Shown one piece after another: positions 27,969-38,975 of a DNA stretch of 40,584 nt. The stretch lies in NCBI GenBank assembly GCA_002633005.1, contig NMRA01000888.1, positions 1-40,584 on the forward strand. Reading direction: 5' to 3'. The notes under the pieces are model-generated. The model ran no database searches. It had not been told where the DNA came from and worked only from the letters and a program-made list of their open reading frames with translations. The stretch's first letter is position 1. Each line of letters starts with the position of its first letter. Origin of the DNA: Phoronis australis (lineage: Eukaryota > Phoronida > Phoronidae). The translations under genes were made by a program, and so were the position numbers.

Positions 27969-30147
27969 CAGAGTTCCACAGGTGCTTAGTAGTGAGGATG
28001 TTGGGTGTATTGTTTCTTGTTATGACTTCAGGCATTTGTAGCTATCTTACTGAGTACACCTCAGTCTACTTGAGCATTTTATGAATAACAGCTTTTAACT
28101 TGGTTATTACGCCATGGCCGATGTGTTCTTGGATCATGTTACTGAACAGATACAGGTTTAAAGCACGGTTTATAATATAGTTCATTATTGGTTTTAAACG
28201 CCAATTGGTGACTGTCGTTTTATGCGACTGTAGCTACCATTTGTGCAAGACTCGCGTGCATACCAGAAAATCCAGAGGTCCGTGTCATGGGAGCGACTTA
28301 CACACAAATTTGGACTTATGCCCCCAAATTGAAATAGGTGAATAAAGGTTTAGCCAAGTACTTATGAGGGTGTCACAGTCTAGGAATAGTTCATAGAAAT
28401 TATCTCAGTAACTAAAATTTATGTGTACATTCTCCCAGACATTGTACTTTTGCTCGTGTGAGATTTAATTATTTTTTAGAAATAGTTAACTGAAACGTAA
28501 GACCAAATTTCTGTCTTATGTCTGCTGCCGCTTTTCACGAGACAGACCCTAGGTAGTCAACAAAATTTTTGATATTGTGTGAATCTGTTGTGGTTTCTGT
28601 CGAATCTGTATTGAATGTCGTCTGCTCTCCATTTGTGACCATGTCAACTGTAACAAAGCACTGTGATGAGCTGAGGTTTCCATGGTGATTTTTCAGTTGA
28701 ACAGATCTGAAATTTGTTGTGTTTTGGTATATCGCATCAACTTCTGATTGAAATTTAAAAATTTCTGGAAAAATTGGGAAATCTTATAATTTTTCACTGT
28801 CTTGAAAAATACTGATTTTGGCATGAAGGTGACATGTTATGTGCTAAATGAATTGGCAGCACTAATATTGTCAAACAAATTCCACGCTATTGAGTTTGGG
28901 TATGGTACCCATAGGGCTTGTACATAAAAAACTACAACTTTTATGAAATTAAGTTGCGAAGTGCAACGTGACAAAAGTGACTGACTAAAACCCATTTAAC
29001 AGTACGGTACGAAGCTGTTTTTTAGGTTATATAGAACCTAAAGGACTTGTGGGCGTATTTTTCCAAATTTTCTACAAAACTATAGACTTAAGGTTTACTG
29101 AAAGTAGAAAGTCTGTAGAATTTAATTTTTTACCTGTGCCCATTTGCTATGAATTGGATCATGTGACCATCTTGTTTTAGTGAAACGAAAAATCTACCTC
29201 CATAGCGAAATAACAGTATCAATAACGTGACCAATTTTGTTTGATATAAATGTAGGAGATAAGTCTCAAAACTGCTGTTACAGTTTTCTATATTACCATT
29301 TTGTTTTCGTTTTATGACAGTTTTGAGGTTTTTCATAAAAATAATGAAACTCCTCTTTTTCGATAGCCCCTCATGCAAAAGTGGAAATTTTTAAAATCAA
29401 TTCCTTACATACTTTTTGGATAGCAGCGCATCAACTATAATGTCTGAAAGTTTCATATGACTCCAATCAGCCGTTTCTGAGATATGACGTTCAAAAGATT
29501 GCCCTTAAAGTTGCCCGACTTGATTCTCATTTTTAGCCAGCTAAACAGCAAAGTGCAGCTTGACACTTTTCATAATTTTCTAATGTTGTGTCTGTTGGAA
29601 TTTCCTGTTTCCTCCCTGTGACTGTAGGTCAAGCAAAACAAAGTTACCATTTGTGGTTTGACCGCCCATTTCCACCATGTTGTTTCGATACATTACTATT
29701 GAAAATTATGTAAATTATAGTACAGTTCAAGACAAAAGTAATCCAACAAAATGCCATTTTCCCACGCAAGACTGTTCTGGTGATGAATTCGACTTCCACC
29801 TGGTCGTCATGAGGGGGGAATTCTGGGTCATTTTGTTTGAAAACTTTTGGCTTGTACTGCAAGGCAGCATTAGTCAGACATTCGAAGGAAAATGACTTGT
29901 GCTACATCAAATATATTTGCTGACTTCATGGTGAATTTTGTTACTATGTAAAATCACTACTCTCTGTGATAGTAATCTTGTTGATTTTTACGCCCTTTTC
30001 AAATTGAAGGTACAAACACAAGATCCTGATTTGATTGTTTAGTTGCATGTTTAGCTGTATAAAATTTGTAAATATGTATTTTATGTTACAAGTAATTTTT
30101 AATACTTGTTACCTTTCTTACTCCTGTTATTAGCCTGTTAATTGATC

Positions 30148-30153
30148 AATAAA
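30148..30153 (+). terminator. Candidate polyadenylation signal for CENPJ
   Basis: AATAAA preceded by an AT-rich stretch, 2.6 kb after the stop codon. An alternative AATAAA lies at 28341. Which is used cannot be told from sequence. Confidence 0.25.
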
Positions 30154-31446
30154 TCTGTTGACAGTAACCGGTGAAGTAGGAGTTGTTCATAGTCATATCA
30201 AGGGATTAAGACATCAAGTTTTGGTTTTAGGAAACAGGTTTGGATAGAAGCACCTTAATTTACTTCATATATCTTTCTTTCAACTGTAATAGTTTTTGGT
30301 CAAGAGCATGACTGGTCTCTGAATATGTTTGACCGGAGATGATGTATTCAACTTATTGTATGAATATCTTGCTGTGTTTTATGCCAGGGAACTTAAAAAT
30401 GGTGACTTTCTCATGTACTCAGCTGTTGATCGCAAATCTGAGAGCTTTACAGCACGACCTATCCATCAATCTGGGGACAGCTTGTCAATCCATCAATCTG
30501 GAGACAGCTTATCAAAAAATTGAAAAAAAAACTGCCTGGGGTTAGTTGAGGCTAATTGTAGTGTAGTTTTTGACAAACATTAGTTTTACTTAAAGTTTAT
30601 AGCTTCATTACGCTTCCTTCATAAGGAAAAGAAACCAATGTGGTGGAGTACGGCCAATTAGCAGTTTTAACTTTTACTCGTGGATTTCACTTTCGCATGG
30701 TGGTGTTTAAAATATAACCATAGCATTTGGTTTGAACCTGAAACTTGAAGAATGTGTCCTGATATTGAGAGAATAGAAAAAAAAGAATTGAGAAATCCAC
30801 CAGTCTGTATTGAATGCTATAAATGCATGTAGAACGTTTTGGGTTAGCCTGCTCCACAGGCTTTAGTGGTTGGATTTAGCAATGGAGTTGTCAGGTAGAA
30901 ACAAGGGGTCCATATTCGTCCAAAAGCAAGAGTTCAATTTTGAACGATAAAATCATAGGTACAAAAATCCAAAGTATTGCAGGGAGGACAACCACCCAGT
31001 ACTAGGTAGGGACTTTACCGACAGATAATGATAGAAAGAGAGATTTCAGCAGAATGTGACTTTTCACATTTATAAACAATGGCACATTAAAGGGGGATTT
31101 CACTGCTGTTTACATGTCAATGTAACTTGTTGAATTGTTATCCAAGACGCTTTGGGTTTGAAAACATTACCATGCTCATCTGATCTTGAACTTTATCTGA
31201 GTCAGCGAGCTACTCCTGTCGCGTGCAATGCTTTCGTGCTTCAGGTTCTGGGAATTCGCAATTTTAGTGTAGGCCAACCTCAGTGAAATCTGAAGCGGTT
31301 TCTTGAGTCGCTGATGGTTTTGATGTTCTTGATGGTAACGGAAACGAAATCCTATCACGGTAAGGAATGTTATGAGACCGGTTTTATGAGCTTAAATGGA
31401 ATGATTCATTTTTCAGTTTTGGTAGCTAAATTTTGCGGACAATGTA

Positions 31447-31452
31447 TTTATT
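31447..31452 (-). terminator. Candidate polyadenylation signal for the TAL-like gene
   Basis: AATAAA on the minus strand, about 460 bases after the stop codon of the bHLH gene; it is the first one downstream. Confidence 0.4.
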
Positions 31453-31913
31453 AGCATATTTCATCTATGCAAACTTGGGCGTGGTGAGTAGCTTCAGTTT
31501 CATACTTAGTGCTCGCGAGAAGTGCACGTGCTGTGAACTTTGCGTTGGTCCTTGGCTTTGTCGTAAAACACAATCGAATTTGAACATTGAAAATGGTATT
31601 TTTGTGGTTAATTCAAGATCACGCGAACAGAAAGTAGATTCATATTTTGCAGTTTAACTAGGACACGTGCTTGTCCCGGTCCAAACACCCCGCATTCTGC
31701 AGTGTTGACATCCCAGTCTGCAATTCGATAATAAGGTTCTGCATAAAAATGGTGAATCTGACAAACGAGCCACCAAGGCGGATGCAATGTCATCGTTATC
31801 GAAACTAACTTATTTCGGTCAGAATTTACTTTCATACTCGGTGGCATGTGTAAGTTCTATAAGCTTACTTCATGGATCATGAACACATCCATTCTTTGGT
31901 TTCAATATTTTTG

Positions 31914-32639
31914 TCAAGAATTACACTCGTCTTCTGAAGACTCTTCTTCAAAACAACTTGAACTATCCCATGATTCATTTCCTGGTGAGTTCGCTTGATT
32001 CTCAAAGCACCTTGATTCCATGGGTATAAGATTTACATCGCCGTCACTCGTTTCGTTATTTTCCTTTTTCTGATATTGAAGTATTCCGTCGAGCAGTTTA
32101 ATATATCGTATTGCAAGTCTTAGAATTTCATTTTTACTCAGTTTTTTGTCGGGCGGGTGTGTGGGGACGAGCCGGCGTAACTCCGCAAAGGCGCCGTTAA
32201 CATTTTGCTGCCTCCACCTCTCCCGGCTGTTGGTGAAAATGCGGCGCACAATTTTGTGTCCTCCACTTCTCTCTCCGTCATTGTTCACATGCTCGTTTGA
32301 AAAATATGTCGAGTGTGTTGGAAAGAAGTGCCCTTCATTTCCATATCTTGTTTGTATATCATCTACTTCCATTGTTCTCACTGCGGTTGACGATTTTGTA
32401 GACACTGACGGGACACATAGCATGGTTGACGATGTTGTCGCGTTAGAATAGTAGATGTTTCCCTGCGTTTGTGTTGATGGCGGTAAAGAGTCGTCTGCGT
32501 TTTGTGTTGCGACAGACGATGAGACGACGTCTTTGGTTACGGACTCTGCTTGGACGCGATCGGAAATCTTGTTTTCGTTGAAAGTTGTCGACGAAGTAAC
32601 GGTTGATAATTCCGCACTGTTGTCCCCATCTCCAGCCAT
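31914..32639 (-). CDS. TAL1/LYL1/TAL2-family bHLH transcription factor
   Basis: TAL-family proteins are nuclear class II bHLH factors that bind E-boxes as heterodimers with E proteins and act in blood, endothelial and neural specification. The intact frame has 241 residues. The bHLH is at about 130-189: basic region [18 protein letters not shown], helix 1 [11 protein letters not shown], loop THPPDKKLS, helix 2 [29 protein letters not shown] and [17 protein letters not shown] are hallmarks shared by TAL1, TAL2 and LYL1, and I cannot say which vertebrate paralogue it is closest to; an invertebrate single-copy ancestor is likely. The N-terminus (1-128) is Ser/Thr-rich; the C-terminus is acidic ([15 protein letters not shown]). 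No intron interrupts the coding part. An acceptor (TTTAACAG) lies six bases upstream of the ATG. It faces CENPJ tail to tail. Confidence 0.95.
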   Translation of the reverse strand: MAGDGDNSAELSTVTSSTTFNENKISDRVQAESVTKDVVSSSVATQNADDSLPPSTQTQGNIYYSNATTSSTMLCVPSVSTKSSTAVRTMEVDDIQTRYGNEGHFFPTHSTYFSNEHVNNDGERSGGHKIVRRIFTNSRERWRQQNVNGAFAELRRLVPTHPPDKKLSKNEILRLAIRYIKLLDGILQYQKKENNETSDGDVNLIPMESRCFENQANSPGNESWDSSSCFEEESSEDECNS

Positions 32640-32645
32640 TTTGAG

Positions 32646-33087
32646 CTGTTAAAAATTTAAATGTAATCCTTACAAGTTAATAACTGGCTTTGTCTACTTT
32701 TTTGTTATTGTCCAACATTTTTAACTAAGATGAATTTTATGGCACAAGACGTAACTGTTAATTTTAGTTCACTTTCATGAAAAAGAACTATTATCTTACA
32801 CCCTAATGGTGTTGCTGTTCAAGAGGCTATTTAACATCTATCTATTAGCATTAAGATACAAATCAAGCTACACTTAACACTAGCAAAAGGACGAGACGAC
32901 ATTTTGTACTCCAATCACTTCTCTTTCATCGTTAAACTAATTAATATGGAATACTACTAGAACCTAGCATAAACCAAATAACATTTATCAGTCTTTACAG
33001 AGAAACCGCAAATTTTAACCTATATGAACTAGTATATACGCGTGAAAACAGATATTTACATAAAAATTAAATGTTAAAATCAACTAC
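32646..33087 (-). other. Predicted 5' UTR intron of the TAL-like gene
   Basis: On the minus strand a donor CAG/GTAGTT (intron from 33087) and an acceptor TTTTTAACAG (ending 32646) bracket 442 AT-rich bases without open frames. The acceptor lies six bases before the ATG. Confidence 0.6.
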
Positions 33088-33228
33088 CTGTTAAATCAGC
33101 TTGTTGGCGTTTGGTCCGTGTGCTGTCGCGATGCGTTTATGATGCCTTCTGATCTCATCAGACGTGTGCCAGTCAGTTCCTCAGTTTCAGTGGCTAACGA
33201 CTAGCGCACGTAATTCGTGTTGCAACGT
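33088..33228 (-). other. Predicted noncoding first exon of the TAL-like gene, with uORF
   Basis: It runs from the presumed start region near 33228 to the donor at 33088. It holds a 20-codon upstream open frame (ATG at 33158 to TGA at 33096) wholly inside the exon, which could dampen translation. The start of transcription is inferred from promoter spacing only. Confidence 0.4.
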
Positions 33229-33265
33229 TTAGTGACGTGCTGGGCGCTTAACCTTATAATTGGCG
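33225..33265 (-). promoter_or_regulatory. Candidate core promoter of the TAL-like gene (CCAAT and TATA-like)
   Basis: Minus strand GCCGCCAATTATAAGG places a CCAAT box (33263-33259) directly against a TATAAGG-like box (about 33258-33252), with GC-rich flanks and a CACGTCAC (CRE/E-box-like) word about 20 bases downstream. The AT-rich surroundings make this small GC island stand out. Confidence 0.4.
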
Positions 33266-33747
33266 GCGCGTGTCTGAGTTTTATGATAGTCATCTGAGTG
33301 AAGATTCTTTTCTCGAGTATCAGGAAACAGTTTTCTCTTGGTTTGATTAGAACTTCCTGGAGCCTGTTTGTGTCTTATAGAAAAAAAATGCAATTGTACA
33401 GTTGGCATAAGTTTTCACGTGCTAAGCTCTTCAGCGGAGTCAGTCAGCATGTCAATAAATGATGCAGACCGCTGTTTAATGTACGATTATTAACAGCATA
33501 ACTTGTCGTGATGTTTGTGTGCGCTTGTTTTGACAGTTCACGACAGGTTCCATTGCTATGATGTAAGCATATGATGTTTTCCTCTGTATACTACCTCCAA
33601 TTGGTTTCTAAATTTAATTTCATGAATCGATACAATTAGTAAACGATAAGTGATCTCTACTTTCGATCATGGTGTGGTTTTCACACTTCGCCTTTCCGCG
33701 TGAAAATAAAGAGAATTGTTAAGAGAAAACTGTAGAACCCGAAGATC

Positions 33748-33999
33748 AGGACTCGGAATTGTCCTCTTTTAAGAGGATTTTCTCTTTTTTGGTTTCAATT
33801 TCTTCTCATTTAAGTTTCAGTTTCTTTTTTTTGTTTCTTTTTACTATTATTGTGACTTTATTCATGCAAAAACATTTATTTCTGTTAAAATTTACATCAG
33901 AAAAAACAAGACATTTCTATCACACAAGCCTATTTATTTGTGGAACGATACATCACGTGGAAAATTTTTCTCTTTGTCGTCATTGGTCATTCCAAGCCC
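33748..33999 (+). mobile_element. MITE family B, copy 2
   Basis: Same orientation and interior as 10838-11072 (CACACAAGCCTATTTATTTG near 33923), with ends GACTCGGAATTGTCCTC and CATTCCAAGCC. It lies upstream of the TAL-like gene. Confidence 0.6.
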
Positions 34000-34150
34000 T
34001 TGAATATACTATTTTGAATTTTTACATGAAAGTAATAATCCTGACGATTTTCCTTATTTCATATGTTTCTTTTTCAACGTTAAATTCAATCTTGTTTTCT
34101 TGTCTCCTCCTATGGTAGTTGTGGTCATGAACTGAAGTACAGCCGTTTGG

Positions 34151-34489
34151 TTAAGATTTTATTAGGCAAACGTTAAATAAGGAAGTCACGACGAGTTGAT
34201 CGAAAACACTGAGACAGCCTCGATAGAAAATTCGGTCATGGTTATGTAGCGGATGTCTGTCCGTGTATGATAAGAGTTCATTTCGCGATCGCGGTCTCAC
34301 AAAAAACATTGCAACACAGTCGTACCATTCTGTAGGTGAAGACGTTATTTTTGAAGGATGTACGTAGCATAGTGTCATCTGGGGGACCAAGTTTCGATGG
34401 AAAGTGTCCTCGTAAGCCCTAAAAACGGCCTGCTGATTGTTTTTTTTCGTCGTGTCCGCGGGGGTTAGCCGCCCCCTCGCCCCTCCCAT
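34151..34489 (-). other. Orphan 112-codon open frame, not recognised
   Basis: A single open frame starting MGGARGRLTPADTTKKNN and ending on TAA, with AATAAA overlapping its last codons. Composition looks protein-like (YVHPSKITSSPTEWYDC) but I recognise no family, and there is no promoter or splice context. It may be a transposon fragment or chance. Confidence 0.15.
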
Positions 34490-34499
34490 AAATCGGCCT

Positions 34500-36630
34500 A
34501 AGACTTTACAGCCTAAACCTACTTCTATTTAACTAAAAGATTCCGGCAATTCACCCCATATTGCCACCAACCTATATATGCTATACAAATTTCCGAAGCT
34601 CATAGTTTTTCTTCCGGCTGATGATTGATTTCATTAGCAGCATTAGAGAGCAGTTCCGATGAATTGGTGTCTCGACACTTATTGAAAATATTATGTACAC
34701 ATGAGTTTGGTAATTTTTTTGCAACGAGCGTCACTCGTAATGGCGTTTAGCTAAATAAAACATGTCAGGTAAAAAGGCGAAACAAAATTATACAGCATAA
34801 ATCTGTTGTCACTCTCAAACCAAATGCTGGGATTCCCACATTAAACTGTGAATACAAAGTTTAATACCTACCAATACATTTTAGTCACTCAAAAACTATA
34901 ATTCGACATCTTATCGTTGCACAAAATCAATTGGTTGCTAAATTCTAACGAGCAATGAATATGAAATACATCATTATTTTATTGTTTTGTATTCTGATAA
35001 AATCTTTATATTTCCGTTGCATTAGAAATCTCCAGGGGGTTATTAAAACTGTTTTTAAATTGCGATAGTGCGTTGGCAATTATAAAAAAATCAATTATTT
35101 AAAGCGGCTCGTTCTTCAAGTGAATAACCGAGAAATGCATGGAAAGAAAATGAAAATTTCGTTGTTTGTATTTTAAATTATTACTTTGTTTTTCTTTAGC
35201 TTTACCATGCAAATTATATTTAGATCCAAATTTTTCTCGTGAAGATAGTCGTACACAAGGTTCATGAACACCCAGGCAATTAAAGACAATTTCGGGACGA
35301 TTTTAGAAAATTAAATTACACGCTATTTCTTTATGGATATAAGACAATCATTAGACCCATCTAGTTTGTCTTGAGTCATTCAATTTTTAAAACATCGTCA
35401 ATTGAACTAGTGTATCATTACAATTAATATTCTTTGTACGGCACTTCCAAATACCCCGTCAGCTGCGTGAAGGTCAACAATGAAGTCTCTTGATAGCAGA
35501 AGACTAAACTCAAAACACTCGAGTGATGCATCAAAATTACGACAATTTTCCTGCTCCTCTAAAAGATGTTTTTTGACCGATAACAAACAACCGCCACGTG
35601 TTTGAAGACAGATAAAGCCTCTTAATTGCTTCGAGATGTAGTTTTAATTATCAATAAAATAGCAGCTTTAGTTTGACAAGGTGGATTCATTAAGTTTTAA
35701 TTAATGTTTAAGATAACTGAGATTATGGGTGATAATAACGAATGGTTTCTAGCCGATAGTAATTGATTTCTACTCTTCAGTGCTTTAAGGGGTTTGCTTA
35801 TTTCTAGTCATATTTAAGATGGTTATAGAAAACAATTTCAAAATAGTTTTGCACACATGCTCCTATGACGTCATTTTGCGTATTGAGATACTGTGTACAT
35901 ATCAGCGTCTATGTAATTATTATATTTAATTAACAGATACTGGTAAATTGCTGATTATAAACATAGGCGGATTTAAGGGGGGGGGGGGGCAGGGGCAAAA
36001 AAATTAAAACAGCACGAACGTAGGGAAATGTTGAGTTTATTAATTAACCCCGGTAATTAACATTATGCTGCTGAAACAAGATTTAAATGTGTGCAATTTT
36101 AGTGTGTTTGGGGGGAGGGGTCTCGGATCCAATTTCAAGTGTCAAATTCGGAACACACTGCGCAATCGCAAGTATTGGCTCTCCCGCGATATCCCAGGCG
36201 ACCGGCAGTGGTGCTACACACTAAGACTCCGTTTCCGTCGTCTGCTTCAATGTGCAATGGAGAAAATTAATTCATTTTTTTAAAAAAATGAAATCTGAGT
36301 GACGATAAAAAATTGAAGCTGCTGGTAAGATGTGAATTTTAATCGAAGCCTTAGTGAATAACTCAGAAACTCATAATTCTCTCTTTGTTAAACCTTAACT
36401 TAAAACGATTTCCAAATCAATCGCGTCATTAATGCCAACACAAAAAACGGATTTGGTCTTTTGGGCAGTTGAAGACTATTTCAAATACAACAAATTTGTT
36501 ACGAACTGATTGTACAAAATATAAAAAGTATAATAAGCATTACAAAAAGAATTAAGTTTCGCGCGCAAACGCTGTGGACCATAAACAAGTAGGTCTCTTA
36601 GTACCAAACTACGAGTGAAATCGTGAAATC
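34500..36630. other. AT-rich intergenic stretch, nothing recognised
   Basis: Mostly AT-rich sequence without open frames of note. It includes a run of 13 G's around 35975-35988 and a GGGGGGAGGGG near 36110, possibly MITE ends or sequence artefacts. Confidence 0.5.
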
Positions 36631-36700
36631 GTGGTGGTGCTGTGGTAAAGAACGAGCGCTCTATCCGCCAGGTCGTGAGTTCGAGCCTGTGATAATTGCA
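36631..36700 (+). repeat. tRNA-like SINE or tRNA pseudogene
   Basis: GGTGCTGTGGTAAAGAACG resembles a tRNA A box region and GTGAGTTCGAGCCTGTG a B box, correctly spaced. The acceptor ends do not pair and the stems are weak, so a functional tRNA is unlikely. Confidence 0.4.
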
Positions 36701-36983
36701 GTTTTTCAAATTTTACACGTTCTCCGTGTTTTTTTTCTTAGATAATACATCAGGAATCAAGGGAAATGCTTGATTTTTAGAATAAAAAAAGAAAAATTTT
36801 CCCTACCTCCCCCCACTCGGTGCTATGCGCATCTACAATCGTGCTTTGCGCTTATGTTTGCAGACAAAATGTTGGGCCCCCCGCCACTGATATAATTGCG
36901 CAAATCTCGTGTGAAAAAGGCGAAATGACACTCATGTGATGGATGGCATAACATTTGGCTGCAAACAGTAATTGCACAGATAT

Positions 36984-37053
36984 CGGGTCCGCAGCCGAAA
37001 GAGCACTAGACCAACAATCTAGAGACCTGTGGTTTGATTTTAGTGAAATCGGA
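36984..37053 (+). repeat. Second tRNA-like SINE fragment
   Basis: GTCCGCAGCCGAAAGAGCAC, an anticodon-arm-like CTAGACCAACAATCTAGAG and a B-box-like CTGTGGTTTGATTTTAG follow in tRNA order. The T-arm is degenerate. Probably tRNA-derived SINE. Confidence 0.4.
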
Positions 37054-37059
37054 TCCAAG

Positions 37060-38730
37060 AGGGTCCCATGGCGGGCATTTATGCGTTTTTTTTTCTAAAA
37101 ATGCTATAAAACCTTTAGATATCGATGATTCCCACGAAGAGTTATAAAAATCGCTTTCGCTACGATTTGTGATTCTCGAGTTGAGATTTTTGTCTAGATA
37201 ATTTATTGTAGAAATCTCCCTTCTTCACATTTAAAATTTTGATGAGCTTTGAGAAATAACTAAAAGCAAAAGGTATTATTAAAATGACATCATAATTTTT
37301 GATTGAATTTTCCCCAAACGACAATTTTAATATCTCAATTTCATATAAGAGAAACTCAAGCCACTTCATAAATGTAAGACATGTTTAGGGAGGGTTCAAT
37401 TACAAGATACTTGACTCAATAAAAGCATTTGCTTGAAATAGAATTCGATAACCACGCAATGCGTCTTTAAATGTTTTTAAAGCAAGGTATTTTTTGTTTA
37501 AAATGTGCCAAAATGTTCTCGCAATTTATTATGGACATTCCGCACTTGGCATAAATGACCAGACTTTTATTTTCTGTAGATGAAAGATGCATTACGACTG
37601 AAATGGAAATCAAAAATTCCTTATTAGAAGGTTTTCACCCATGATATTCAAATGCTCCAAATAGGAATTTATGGAATGGTGTGAAACAATCGATTCCGTC
37701 TGGCGACCACTTTTTGTGTTGATTAGTAGTGACCTCTTTTGGAACACTGATAAGCCTTGTCAGCGGGTCTGACCAGAAACCCCGAGTGTCTTTGGTTGGA
37801 ACGGATCAACACGACTTTTCATTAACTTCACAGTTTAATAATATCTGGGCCGTATTTTTCCACTATTCGACATAACTTCTACAGGTACAAACTAACTAGG
37901 AGACGATGTTTGAAATTCTGGTGCTATCTGCCAAAAATACTTTGCAGCGGTATTGAAAAATTTCCTGTCTGAGAAGTGGGAAATCTTTTTGACGGTAAGT
38001 TAATCGGTACCGTGATAGGCCGTGGAAGTTTAAACGATCCTCATGCAAAGTAAAGGCGACTACAAACGTTCTCAAAGCATTAGTTTTTTGTACAAATGAT
38101 AGGTTTCTGTGATTATCAGTAATTTGGTTACAAAAGTAGCAACTGGCATTCATAACAACTTTAACCCTACTCCCTCCTGGCCGCCTACACACGTGACCAA
38201 ACAAGGCGAGAAAATTAGTCACCGCATTTCGTCGCCACTTAGGTTCTCTTCATGAGCGCATTTATCCTCGACGTGTGAAACCGGCTCGTGTAAGGTATCA
38301 AAATTCATTGTTCACTATATGGTGGGACTTGGATATATATTGACCAGAAATGTCACCAGGCATCTATGATAATGAGTTCCCTTAGTACGGGCCACCGAGA
38401 TAAATATAACTATAGTTGAAGTACGTGAATTTCGTTGAGCGGAGTGGTCCGCCATCTTGCTGATGAACCATGTTAATCGAGATGCGCGTGTACTGTGGAG
38501 TATCTAGGAACTAATATTGGTAACAACACGGGATTTCAAGTAAAAACTCATAGCTTTAATGTCAGAATAATCATGTGCAAACTAGGATTTTTACTTGTTA
38601 GAAAATGGGCCAAGAAAATCATTGGATATTTGAGCACAGAATTAAGGGGTCTTAACACTTATCTTTAATTATAGCAGAAAACATCAAAGATAACGGTTTG
38701 ACTTCTGGTATTAGATCAAGAATCGATTGG
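37060..38730. other. Intergenic, nothing recognised
   Basis: AT-rich, with short open frames only (for example 37896-38222 on the minus strand) that show no domain, repeat or conserved motif. Confidence 0.5.
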
Positions 38731-38732
38731 TA

Positions 38733-38975
38733 TACATGTGCGCACCCGGGGGGGGGGGGGCTCGGGGGGCTCGAATGTGCCCCCAATTTGGCGAAGTGGG
38801 CAAAAAGTCCGCCTCTGAGATACAAAAAGTCCGAGAAAATGAGGCATAAGTCCATTAAACATGCGCAAACGCGTAATTCACAGTGGTGCTCCGCCCACTC
38901 TCTTCTTACCAAAAGGTCCACAAAGTCAGGAATTCGTCACCCCATATTGAAGGCTGGGTGCGCGCATGTTTTCTT
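38733..38975 (+). mobile_element. MITE family A, copy 3 (best preserved ends)
   Basis: ACATGTGCGCACCCGGG at the left and GGGTGCGCGCATGTT at the right are inverted ends. The interior (GCGAAGTGGGCAAAAAGTCC, AAAGTCCGAGAAAATGAG) is the reverse complement of 8296-8555. Open frames on both strands here (38652-38921, 38698-39021) arise from the element. Confidence 0.7.

Larger units (their letters stand above)
27526..31446. other. 3' UTR and intergenic region between convergent genes
   Basis: No further exons are recognisable. Possible polyadenylation signals for CENPJ on the plus strand are AATAAA at 28341 and at 30148-30153. It holds a MITE (27681-27968), a related half-element (about 28495-28553) and a 27-base tandem pair at 30459-30515 (CCATCAATCTGGGGACAGC). 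Confidence 0.5.

Noticed and set aside
31433-31657. Plus-strand open frame starting MRTMYLLAYF, possible secreted peptide
   Set aside because: The hydrophobic start looks like a signal peptide, but the frame lies in the predicted 3' UTR of the bHLH gene, has no promoter or acceptor and is of chance length.
32146-32451. Plus-strand open frames opposite the TAL-like gene (also 32455-32652)
   Set aside because: They are antisense shadows of the intact bHLH coding region.
36631-36700. Functional tRNA gene
   Set aside because: A- and B-box-like words are present but the acceptor ends do not pair and the T-stem is broken; a SINE or pseudogene fits better.
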